Assembly: GCA_021768985.1 (NCBI GenBank)
Contig: JAETTR010000017.1
Span: forward strand, 1-13,698
Length of the DNA stretch: 13,698 bases
Reading direction: 5' to 3'
Origin: Bacillota bacterium
GTDB taxonomy: Bacteria > Bacillota > Clostridia > Christensenellales > Borkfalkiaceae
In this document: piece by piece, positions 6,431-12,464 of the stretch
How positions within the stretch are numbered: position 1 is the stretch's first letter
How the letters are laid out: the number at the start of each line of letters is the position of its first letter
The notes under the pieces: model-generated
Seen by the model: the letters and a program-made list of their open reading frames with translations, nothing else
What the model was told of the DNA's origin: nothing
The model's database searches: none
Position numbers and translations under genes: made by a program

Positions 6431-7461
6431 ACGCACGAAGAGCGGAAATCAGGTTATTTCTGGACGGCGCGGACGTGACCGCGGATATTAACCGGGACTT
6501 GCTTTCCATGACCTACACGGACAACGAAGAGGACAAAGCGGACGATTTGCAACTTTCCCTTGCAGATCGTGAATGGATTTGGCTGGGAAACTGGCTGAAC
6601 AACGCGACGGCGGGAAAATCCGCGGAGGTTTCCGCCGTCATCATTCAAAAGAATTGGGAATCGGCGGGGGACCGGGTGCTGGATTGCGGGACGTTCGAGG
6701 TTGACACCGTGGAGGGGTCCGGCCCCCCGGCGAAAGTGAATATCAAGGCCGGGTCAATCCCATATAAGACCGCCGCCCGAACGCAGAAAAAAACAAAGGC
6801 ATGGGAGAAAATCAAGCTTTCGGCGATTGCAAATGAAATCGCCGGTAAAAACGGGCTTGCCTGTATGTTTGAATCATCAACAGACCCGTTTTATGACCGA
6901 AAAGAGCAAATGCAGGAATCCGACATTACCTTTTTACAGCGCCTTTGTAAAAACGCGGGAATCAGCCTGAAAGTCACCGCAAAAATGATCGTTCTGTTTG
7001 ACGCGGCGGACTATGAGCAAAAAGGCGCGGTCATGGTGATTCAGAAAGGAGCGGCGAACGTGTCGCGCTGGTCCTTTTCCACCAGCTTACACGACGCGGC
7101 CTTTAGTAGCTGTCACGTGTCCTATACGGACCCGAAAAAGCAAACGACGATTGAATACACCTATACGCCGCAGGGCGCGGATAAATCCGGGCAAGTGCTG
7201 GAGGTAAACGAAAAGGTTTCGACCCGCGAGGAAGCCCGCCAGCTTGCAATGAAGCGGCTACGGCAAAAAAACAAGTCGGAGTATAAAGCGTCGTTCGCTC
7301 TTTCCGGGGACACGCGGCTGGTTGCCGGGGTAACGGTGGAGGTTTCCGGCTATGGAGCCTTTGACGGGAAATACATCATCGAAACCGCGACGCACAGCAT
7401 TTCTAAAAGCGGAGGTTACAAGACAGACATTACATTGCGCCGGGTGCTGGAGGGCTACTAA
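6427..7461 (+). CDS. Baseplate hub protein (P2 gpD / late control D family)
   Basis: A protein of about 344 residues forming the central baseplate hub on which the tube starts and the spike sits. The N-terminal part (ARRAEIRLFLDGADVTADINRDLLSMTYTDNEEDKADDLQLSLADRE) is the typical gpD/gp27-like opening. QESDITFLQRLCKNAGISLKVT is the hallmark middle segment. The C-terminal part has a Lys/Glu-rich EEARQLAMKRLRQKNKSEYKASFALSGD stretch and GVTVEVSGYGAFDGKYIIETATHSIS. I chose ATG at 6427 over the in-frame GTG at 6409, because the AAAAGGGGG ribosome binding site lies just in front of it and it gives the common ATGA overlap with gene X. The spike gene overlaps its stop as TAATG, suggesting coupled translation. 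Confidence 0.9.
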   Translation: MNARRAEIRLFLDGADVTADINRDLLSMTYTDNEEDKADDLQLSLADREWIWLGNWLNNATAGKSAEVSAVIIQKNWESAGDRVLDCGTFEVDTVEGSGPPAKVNIKAGSIPYKTAARTQKKTKAWEKIKLSAIANEIAGKNGLACMFESSTDPFYDRKEQMQESDITFLQRLCKNAGISLKVTAKMIVLFDAADYEQKGAVMVIQKGAANVSRWSFSTSLHDAAFSSCHVSYTDPKKQTTIEYTYTPQGADKSGQVLEVNEKVSTREEARQLAMKRLRQKNKSEYKASFALSGDTRLVAGVTVEVSGYGAFDGKYIIETATHSISKSGGYKTDITLRRVLEGY

Positions 7462-7799
7462 TGGACGACCTGAATTTGAACGTATTAAAAAACATCGTGC
7501 GGACGGGCTGGGTTTCCTCTGTCAATGTGGAGGAACGGACCGCCCGCGTCATTTTCGAGGACAAGGGGGAAACGATTGTTTCCGGGGAATTAAAGGTGTT
7601 GAAAAATCCGCCTTGGATTCCCGAATATTACGCCCCATACCGAACGGAGTATGAAGCGGGCGGGAGCGGCTACCCGCAATTTGAAAGCCACAAGCACGAT
7701 TTGATTGTAAAGCCGTGGTTGCCGCAGAAAGGCGAATTTGTGCTTTGCCTTTACATTCCACGGGACGACGGCGACGGTTTCGTGATAGGGGGGATTTGA
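7461..7799 (+). CDS. Short baseplate spike protein (P2 gpV-like), OB-fold part only
   Basis: A 112-residue protein. The order NIVRTGWVSSVNVEERTARVIFED, a HKHDLIVKPWLPQKGEFVLCLYIP segment and the end DGDGFVIGGI is the N-terminal OB-fold of gpV/gp45-type baseplate spike proteins. P2 gpV is about twice this length and ends in a triple-beta-helix needle with an iron-bound tip. Here the protein stops right after the OB-fold, so no needle is visible. Short gpV homologues occur in phages of Gram-positive hosts, where a thick wall must be digested rather than an outer membrane pierced. The start overlaps the hub stop codon (TAATG). Confidence 0.82.
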   Translation: MDDLNLNVLKNIVRTGWVSSVNVEERTARVIFEDKGETIVSGELKVLKNPPWIPEYYAPYRTEYEAGGSGYPQFESHKHDLIVKPWLPQKGEFVLCLYIPRDDGDGFVIGGI

Positions 7800-7803
7800 A
7801 CGA

Positions 7804-8205
7804 ATGGCGATTATCGGAAGCTGGGGGGACATTACCTTTTCCGTTTCGCGGCAGACGGTCAAAACCTTTGACGGGCTGAAATGGGAAAGCGGGGTGAAAT
7901 ACTCCGCCCACGACCGGCACTTAAAAGAACCCCTTTTAGAATTCACGGGGCCAGACACGGAATCCATGTCGTTTTCCATGTTCTTTTCCGTGTTTTTGGG
8001 GGTGAACCCGATTGCGGAAGTTTCAAAGCTGTTAAAAGCTATGCGCCGGGGAGAGGTTCACCGGCTTGTGATCGGACCGAAAGCCTACGGCACTAATAAA
8101 TGGGTTATCACGAAACTTTCAAACGCCCTTGAACGGTACGACAACCGGGGGAATCTGCTTGTCGCGTCGGTCAATGTCACGATGAATTCTTATGCGGCGC
8201 GATAG
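7804..8205 (+). CDS. P2 gpU-like tail protein (tail terminator family)
   Basis: A 133-residue protein matching the general layout of the P2 gpU family: a short N-terminal beta segment (GSWGDITFSVSRQTVKTFDGLKW), then FTGPDTESMSFSMFFSVF, a helix NPIAEVSKLLKAMRRGEVHRLVIG, a GTNKWVITKLS strand and a C-terminal LVASVNVTMNSY strand. P2 gpU and its relatives cap or complete the tail. ATG at 7804 starts 4 nt after the gpV stop, and GGGGGG upstream serves as ribosome binding site. Its position between V and W is unlike P2, where U lies between the tape measure and X. Family call by motif reading, moderately confident; the exact role here is inference. Confidence 0.75.
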   Translation: MAIIGSWGDITFSVSRQTVKTFDGLKWESGVKYSAHDRHLKEPLLEFTGPDTESMSFSMFFSVFLGVNPIAEVSKLLKAMRRGEVHRLVIGPKAYGTNKWVITKLSNALERYDNRGNLLVASVNVTMNSYAAR

Positions 8206-8220
8206 GGGGTGCGGCGGTAT

Positions 8221-8544
8221 ATGGCCTATGTGGTAAAGGCGTTCAGCCTGAAAAAGATAAACCTTGCGCCGGAATCCACGGTTGAAGAGGTTTTGCAGAA
8301 TGTCGCAATGATTATTTCAACGCCGAAATTCTCTGTCCCCCTTGATCGGAATTTCGGGCTTGCACAACGGTTCATAGATAAGCCGATTCAGACGGCCCAG
8401 CCGGTCCTGATTTCAGAGGTTTTAGACGCTATCGAGGAATACGAACCGCGGGCGGAGGTTGAAAACGTGTTGTTCGCGCAGGGGGGCAGGCCGGGCGCGC
8501 TGATTCCGGTTGTGGAGGTGAACATACTTGACGGAGAACGTTAG
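8221..8544 (+). CDS. Baseplate wedge protein (P2 gpW / T4 gp25 family)
   Basis: A 107-residue protein from the ATG at 8221. An in-frame GTG at 8209 would give 111 residues, but TAGGGGG lies 11 nt before the ATG and suits it. The family pattern is plain: EEVLQNVAMIISTPKFSVPLDRNFGL, with the EVLQN helix and the PLDRNFG loop, then a central Ile/Pro segment (ISEVLDAIEEYEPRAEVENV) and a C-terminal Val-rich strand. gpW/gp25 proteins sit in the inner baseplate next to the sheath and start sheath assembly. The end of the gene overlaps the TTG start of the J gene by 17 nt. Confidence 0.9.
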   Translation: MAYVVKAFSLKKINLAPESTVEEVLQNVAMIISTPKFSVPLDRNFGLAQRFIDKPIQTAQPVLISEVLDAIEEYEPRAEVENVLFAQGGRPGALIPVVEVNILDGER

Positions 8545-9655
8545 ACAATACCCGAATATTTCCTTTGTAGACACGGACACGGAAGCACTGACAAACAGCC
8601 TGATTCGGGCGTTTGAGCGGTTCGCCGGACGGACGCTGTACCCGGCGGACCCGGTACGGCTTTTCATTTTGTGGATTGCCGACATTATCATTCAAGAGCG
8701 GGTGAACATTGACTTTTCGGCAAAACAGAATTTGCCGCGGTACGCAGAGGGGGAATATTTAGATTCCCTTGCTGAACTCTTCAAGGACGTTTACAGGCTG
8801 GAGCCGGAAGCGGCCCGCACGACAATTCGGTTCACGCTGTCTATCGAGCGGGACACGGCGACCGTCATTCCGGCGGGAACCCGGTTATCGGCAGGGGAAG
8901 AAATCGTGTTTGCGACAATAGCCGCGCTGACAATTCCGGCGGGGAGACTGACCGGGGAAGTTGCGGCGGTATGCCAGACCGCCGGGGAGATCGGGAACGG
9001 CTTTATTCCGGGACAGATCACAAAACTTGTTGATATTTTCCCCTATTACGAAAAAGCGGAGAACATCACGGAAAGCGCGGGCGGCGCGGATTGGGAAAGC
9101 GACGCGGCCTTTTACGCCCGTATTCGTGAGAGTATGGAAACATTTTCGACCGCCGGACCGTTGGGGGGGTATGAGTATTACGCAAAGAGTGCGTCGGCGC
9201 TGATCGTGGACGTGAAAGCGACTTCCCCGGAGCCGGGGGAAGTAGACGTGCGGGTTCTGCTGGCGGGCGGAGAGTTGCCGGGGGAAGAAGCCTTGAAAGC
9301 CGTTTCGGAGGTTTTGAGCGCGGACAAGGTGCGCCCCCTGACCGATCACGTAACCGTCGCGGCCCCCGAAACGGTCCCGTATAACATCGACGTGACATAC
9401 TACACGCAGACGGGCGGAGCGTTGGGGCCGGAAATGGTGGCACAGAACGTCGCCGCCGCCGTCGCGGAGTATCAACGGTGGCAGGCCGCAAAAATGGGGC
9501 GGGACGTGAACCCGTCGTATTTGACCAGCCTGCTTATGCAGACGGGCGCAAAGCGCGTTGAAGTACGGTCCCCCGTGTTCGCCCCCGTCGCCGACAACGC
9601 CGTGGCGGTGATCGGCGAAACGGAGGTTTTGAACGGGGGTGCGGAACGTGAATGA
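8528..9655 (+). CDS. Baseplate J-like wedge protein
   Basis: A 375-residue member of the baseplate J family (P2 gpJ, PBSX XkdT), the main wedge component that links hub, gpW and gpI. Residues ~30-75 hold the NSLIRAFERFAGRTLYPADPVRLFILWIADII helix region and the following RYAEGEYLDSLAELFKDVYRLEPE. Next comes the beta-rich core with IPAGTRLSAGEEIVFAT and a GEIGNGFIPGQI turn. After that come DAAFYARIRESMETFSTAGPLGGYEYYAKSAS and VDVKATSPEPGEVDVRVLLAGG, which are signature parts of the family. The start is TTG at 8528, preceded by GGAGGTG at ideal spacing, inside the end of gpW. The C-terminus overlaps the next gene. Confidence 0.92.
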   Translation: MTENVRQYPNISFVDTDTEALTNSLIRAFERFAGRTLYPADPVRLFILWIADIIIQERVNIDFSAKQNLPRYAEGEYLDSLAELFKDVYRLEPEAARTTIRFTLSIERDTATVIPAGTRLSAGEEIVFATIAALTIPAGRLTGEVAAVCQTAGEIGNGFIPGQITKLVDIFPYYEKAENITESAGGADWESDAAFYARIRESMETFSTAGPLGGYEYYAKSASALIVDVKATSPEPGEVDVRVLLAGGELPGEEALKAVSEVLSADKVRPLTDHVTVAAPETVPYNIDVTYYTQTGGALGPEMVAQNVAAAVAEYQRWQAAKMGRDVNPSYLTSLLMQTGAKRVEVRSPVFAPVADNAVAVIGETEVLNGGAERE

Positions 9656-10568
9656 ATACGATCTTTATTCCGTTGACTTCACCCGTTCGCTTCCTCCTAC
9701 CCTGAAAGACGACCCGGAGATTAACGCGCTGGGCCGGGCCATTGCCGGACAATTACAGATTACCGCACAGCAAATCCGGCGAAATATCATCTATGCCCGG
9801 ATTGATGAACTGGACGAACAGACGCTTGATATTCTGGCCTATGATTTACACGTTGACTGGTACGACCATTCGTACCCGATAGAGGTAAAGCGGCAGACGA
9901 TCAAGGACAGCGTAAAAATTCACAGGCGGCTGGGGACAAAGTACGCCGTAGAAACCGCGCTGGGGGCCGTATTTCCCGGAACGCGGGTTGAAGAGTGGTT
10001 CGAGTATGGGGGCGACCCGTACACGTTCCGGGTCATCATTAACGCCACAGAAAACGGCGTAACCGCGGCACAGCAAGCGGCGGTTTTGGAGCGGGTCATA
10101 TTTTATAAAAATTTGCGGTCCCATTTGGAAGCTGTACGGTTCAAGATGGAGAAGAAAACGACGGTCCATGTCGGCGGCATTCACTCTATCGGGACCCGGC
10201 TGGAGGTTTGGCCGTATCTTGCGGAGAACATTGAAACGGGCGGAACTCTGTTCGTCGCCGGTTCTCTGTCCATTGCGCGCCGTCTGGAAATCCGCCCGTT
10301 CCTGACCCGGAATATGAGGGCGGAAGCGCGGTCCATGATCGGCGGATATACGCAGTATGCCCAGCGGCTTGAAATCCGACCGAAACTTGTTGAAGAGGTC
10401 AACGCAGACGGGAAAACGCTGATCGGCGGATATGCACAGTACGCGCACAGAATCAAGATTGACCCGTTCTTAATTAACCATTTGACCGCGGGTGCGGGGG
10501 TGCTGACCGGCGCTTATACCCGGCATTTGTGGAAACTGGAAATTCAACCATTCAGAAAAGAGGGGTAA
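9648..10568 (+). CDS. Baseplate/tail protein I (P2 gpI family) with C-terminal 28-residue repeats
   Basis: The first ~170 residues are a typical gpI baseplate arm protein: a DLYSVDFTRSLPPTLKDDPEI start, DELDEQTLDILAYDLHVDWYDHSYP, KRQTIKDSVKIHRRLGTKYAVETALGAVFPG and EEWFEYGGDPYTFRVII. gpI joins the wedge to the tail fibre. The remaining ~130 residues consist almost wholly of a repeat unit of 28 residues (see the repeat entry), which is not part of the standard gpI core. Two GTG starts are possible. 9648 is preferred because GGGGGT lies 7 nt upstream; 9639 is the alternative. Both overlap the end of the J gene. The repeat part may extend the arm or form the attachment for the fibre encoded just downstream. 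Confidence 0.85.
   Translation: MNEYDLYSVDFTRSLPPTLKDDPEINALGRAIAGQLQITAQQIRRNIIYARIDELDEQTLDILAYDLHVDWYDHSYPIEVKRQTIKDSVKIHRRLGTKYAVETALGAVFPGTRVEEWFEYGGDPYTFRVIINATENGVTAAQQAAVLERVIFYKNLRSHLEAVRFKMEKKTTVHVGGIHSIGTRLEVWPYLAENIETGGTLFVAGSLSIARRLEIRPFLTRNMRAEARSMIGGYTQYAQRLEIRPKLVEEVNADGKTLIGGYAQYAHRIKIDPFLINHLTAGAGVLTGAYTRHLWKLEIQPFRKEG
10164..10553 (+). repeat. 28-residue (84-nt) tandem protein repeats at the gpI C-terminus
   Basis: Four full copies start at 10164, 10248, 10332 and 10416, and a partial fifth starts at 10500 and is cut off after about 18 residues. The shared pattern is xxxGxxxxxxxRLEIxPxLxxxxxxxGx; copies 2 and 3 share RRLEIRPFL / QRLEIRPKL, and copies 3 and 4 share IGGYxQYAxR. 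The period is exactly 28 residues through all copies. DNA identity between copies is only partial, so this is a maintained protein repeat and not a fresh DNA duplication. Confidence 0.85.
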
Positions 10569-10571
10569 AAA

Positions 10572-11450
10572 ATGCCTGACGAAAAGAAATTCGGAACCAT
10601 TGTCACCGACCTTGGAACAATTCTGATTCGGGACGCGGTGCTGGAGGGAAAACAGATCAATTTGACGACCCTTGCCGTCGGCGACGGCGGCGGTTACTAC
10701 TACCAGCCCACGGCGGACATGACGGAATTGAGGAATGAGCGGTGGAGCGGGAAAGTGAACAGCGTAACCGTCAACCCAGATTCCCCGAACATCATTGACG
10801 TTCTGGCGGTGATCCCGTCGGACGTAGGCGGCTGGACTATCCGGGAAATGTGCGTAAAGGATGAAGAGGGGAACATGATTGCCGTTTGCAATACCCCGGA
10901 CACCGAAAAAGTCATTATCACCAGCGGCGCGGCGGGTGAAATTGAAATGCTTATGCACATTGAGATTTCCAATACCGGCGCAATAACCTTTATCGTGGAC
11001 CCCTACGCGATCACCGCCACGAAAAAGGACTTGCGGGAACATGATGAATCGCAGACGGCCCACAAGACCGCCTTTGACAAAAAGGCCGATTTAACCGACC
11101 TGAATAATCACGTCAACAACAGCGATATTCACGTAAGCCACGCGAATATGGAGAACATCAACACCGCAATTTCCGGCCTGATTGCACACAAGGAGGACAC
11201 CGACGTACATATTACACCGGCGGACCGGGAAGCGTGGGCCGCGGGCGCGGCACAGGCGGCACAGGCGGCGGCGGACGCGGCGGCGGCGCTTGCCGCGGTT
11301 GCAAGCCTTGAAAGCCGGGTTGCCCGCGTGGAGGACGGTATTTTTAACAATATCACCGGCAATCCGTATCTTGTGTCCTTTGATTCTCTGGACGGAATCG
11401 TTCTGACGAAGGGCATTTGGAACGCGGACAGGAAGCGGATTGAATGTTGA
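10572..11450 (+). CDS. Phage tail fibre/collar protein (P2 gpH N-terminal-like)
   Basis: A 292-residue protein. The first ~150 residues are the phage tail-collar/fibre N-terminal domain: KFGTIVTDLGTILIRDAVLEGKQINLTTLAVGDGGGYYYQPT, then ELRNERWSGKVNSV, DVGGWTIREMCVKDEEGNMIAV and the closing IDPYAITAT-like strand. This domain plugs the fibre into the baseplate. Residues ~155-240 are a fibre shaft with His-rich NNHVNNSDIHVS and HKEDTDVHITPADREAW motifs common in Gram-positive phage fibres, followed by an Ala-rich coiled-coil (AAQAAQAAADAAAALAAVASLESRV region). The last ~30 residues are a short beta cap. No receptor-binding head of normal size is seen. The diversified protein after the RT gene might supply that role. 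ATG at 10572 follows AGAGGGG. Confidence 0.85.
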   Translation: MPDEKKFGTIVTDLGTILIRDAVLEGKQINLTTLAVGDGGGYYYQPTADMTELRNERWSGKVNSVTVNPDSPNIIDVLAVIPSDVGGWTIREMCVKDEEGNMIAVCNTPDTEKVIITSGAAGEIEMLMHIEISNTGAITFIVDPYAITATKKDLREHDESQTAHKTAFDKKADLTDLNNHVNNSDIHVSHANMENINTAISGLIAHKEDTDVHITPADREAWAAGAAQAAQAAADAAAALAAVASLESRVARVEDGIFNNITGNPYLVSFDSLDGIVLTKGIWNADRKRIEC

Positions 11451-11716
11451 CGGAATACGCGTGTACCCGGCGGGAATTATCCTGCCTGATCGGGAACCTG
11501 TTTACGGAAATAGAACCGCCTTGCGAACGGTGCGGGGCCGCTGACGTGCTGACGATCAGCGGGACCACCTACACCGGGAGCCGGGCGGTTCTTACCGTCA
11601 CAGAATACGGGTTCACGTGGGAGGGCGACCCGGCGGAGGTTGAAGAAATCCGCGAAAGGCGGTGCGTGCAATGGGGAATCAGCCCCGGAACGGGGAACAA
11701 GGCGAATTTATCTTAA
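11444..11716 (+). CDS. Small cysteine-containing protein of unknown function
   Basis: A 90-residue protein not recognised from sequence. Its ATG overlaps the stop of the tail fibre gene (ATGTTGA), and its end overlaps the start of the avd gene by about 46 nt, so it is embedded in a coupled gene string and probably real. It has five cysteines (residues ~7, 14, 27, 30, 74), including a CxxC (CERC) at 27-30 that could bind a metal. A short beta-rich part follows (DVLTISGTTYTGSRAVLTVTEYGFTWEGD). It could be a fibre chaperone or accessory baseplate piece given its place right after the fibre gene. That is inference from position only. Confidence 0.55.
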   Translation: MLTEYACTRRELSCLIGNLFTEIEPPCERCGAADVLTISGTTYTGSRAVLTVTEYGFTWEGDPAEVEEIRERRCVQWGISPGTGNKANLS

Positions 11717-12096
11717 TCACAAAGGCGAAAGATTTAGTCGAACACACTTTTCTAATGACAAGCGAACGGCGGTTTCTGAAAAAGTATCGTTCGATTGTCG
11801 TTCGCCTGCAAGATTTATCCATTGATATTTTCGCACATATTCAGGAAGCAAACGAACTTGACCTTTCCGACCCGCAGGAATTCCGGGAACGCCGGTACGA
11901 ACAGAAAAAGGCGCTGACAAAGTGCAAAACTGTTCTTTTCCTGATTGAACTTTCTTTCAAACGGAATGTGATTTCAAAAGATCAATGCGCGGCATGGACG
12001 AAATACGTTCTTGACGTTAAGTACATGACCGCCAGCTGGCGGAAGAAGGACCGGGAGCGGGTCACAACACAACGGAGAAACGCGCCGCCCTATTGA
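11671..12096 (+). CDS. avd: DGR accessory variability determinant (Avd-like) protein
   Basis: A basic, helical protein of about 141 residues upstream of the template repeat and RT. Avd proteins form a pentameric four-helix-bundle barrel that binds the RT and template RNA and is needed for mutagenic retrohoming. The sequence fits four amphipathic helices: TKAKDLVEHTFLMTSERRFLKKYRSIVVRLQDLSIDIFAHIQEAN, then FRERRYEQKKALTKCKTVLFLIELSFKRNVISKDQCAAWTKYVLDVKYMTASWRKK, with a strongly basic end (RRNAPPY). I chose ATG at 11671 with AAAGGCGG upstream; GTG at 11662 is an in-frame alternative. It overlaps the preceding small gene. The stop is about 30 nt before the template repeat. GC content is lower than in the tail genes, as for the RT. 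Confidence 0.85.
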   Translation: MGNQPRNGEQGEFILITKAKDLVEHTFLMTSERRFLKKYRSIVVRLQDLSIDIFAHIQEANELDLSDPQEFRERRYEQKKALTKCKTVLFLIELSFKRNVISKDQCAAWTKYVLDVKYMTASWRKKDRERVTTQRRNAPPY

Positions 12097-12114
12097 CGGG
12101 GCGGGGCTTTCTTG

Positions 12115-12245
12115 GGGTATGCCTTGTAGCGTCGAATTCGTACAACGTCCGCAACGTCAATTCCTCCGGCGCGATGAACTGGAACAACGCGTACAACGGC
12201 AACAGGGGCGCGCGCCCGCTTTGGTGGAACACCGCGAACGAGTAA
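12115..12245 (+). repeat. DGR template repeat (TR)
   Basis: A non-coding stretch between avd and the RT which, read in the frame starting at 12126, gives a protein-like sequence with no expected gene start: ASNSYNVRNVNSSGAMNWNN, then AYNGNRGARPLWW, ending in TAA at 12243. Of its 39 sense codons, 11 are Asn (AAC or AAT). AAY codons are the classical DGR code, because changes at the two adenines give many residues without stops. This matches the C-terminal variable region known from DUF6273-type DGR target proteins (from memory). The 5' boundary is approximate. The adenine-free core 12205-12227 (GC-rich, then CTTTGGTGG) is the likely initiation-of-mutagenic-homology end. The matching VR is not in this window. 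Confidence 0.85.
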
Positions 12246-12362
12246 GCCGCAAGGCCGAAAGCAGAGGACCACTATCAAAGGAAGGTATATCCCGCCGCCG
12301 CGGTGAGAGAGCGGGGGTAAATACAAGATTGGTGAAGCAAGGCCCACGGGAACCGGCTTCCG

Positions 12363-12386
12363 CCCCGCGGCGGGCGCGCCGCGGGG
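12363..12386 (+). other. Perfect GC hairpin in the TR-RT spacer
   Basis: CCCCGCGGCG (12363-12372) pairs perfectly with CGCCGCGGGG (12377-12386) around the loop GGCG. No T-run follows, so it is not a terminator. It lies about 120 nt after the TR and would be a very stable element of the template RNA. Confidence 0.75.
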
Positions 12387-12398
12387 TCCGATGATGAA

Positions 12399-12433
12399 GC
12401 GTTGTCTATGGCGCATTGCGCCCGCCGCAACGC
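12399..12433 (+). other. Nested double hairpin just before the RT ribosome binding site
   Basis: The outer stem GCGTTG (12399-12404) pairs with CAACGC (12428-12433). The inner stem GGCGC (12410-12414) pairs with GCGCC (12418-12422). It ends 16 nt before the AAGGAG of the RT gene. It could be the 3' domain of the template RNA or could control RT translation. Confidence 0.65.
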
Positions 12434-12464
12434 CGATTCTATACACGGCAAGGAGTTTCCATTT

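Larger units (their letters stand above)
12097..12464 (+). ncRNA. DGR template RNA: TR plus structured spacer up to the RT start
   Basis: These 368 bases between avd and the RT hold no credible gene. They contain the TR (about 12115-12245) followed by a ~220-nt spacer. In studied DGRs the RNA running from the TR into this spacer is bound by RT-Avd and provides priming for cDNA synthesis. Here the spacer has several strong potential stems: CCCGC 12291-12295 with GCGGG 12311-12315, a 10-bp stem at 12363-12386, and a nested double hairpin at 12399-12433. The RNA would be cut from, or be part of, the avd-RT transcript; no separate promoter was seen. Confidence 0.7.

Noticed and set aside
8885..9491. 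Long - strand frames opposite the gpJ gene
   Set aside because: They are Arg/Pro/His-rich shadows caused by high GC at third codon positions of gpJ; no start signals.
9846..10448. 200-residue - strand frame opposite gpI
   Set aside because: It is a shadow of the gpI gene, including its repeats read in antisense.
11224..11310. GCG-rich short repeats in the tail fibre gene
   Set aside because: They encode an Ala-rich coiled-coil in the fibre shaft; codon-level repetition without sign of a separate DNA element.
12119..12394. 91-residue open frame over the TR and spacer (+ strand)
   Set aside because: It crosses the TR in a different frame from the protein-like one and its product is Arg-rich low-quality text; it has no ribosome binding site and runs through the RNA hairpins.
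12402..12464. RT start at TTG 12402
   Set aside because: It lies inside the nested hairpin, has no ribosome binding site, and the added 21 residues do not resemble RT sequence; ATG 12465 has AAGGAG at good spacing.
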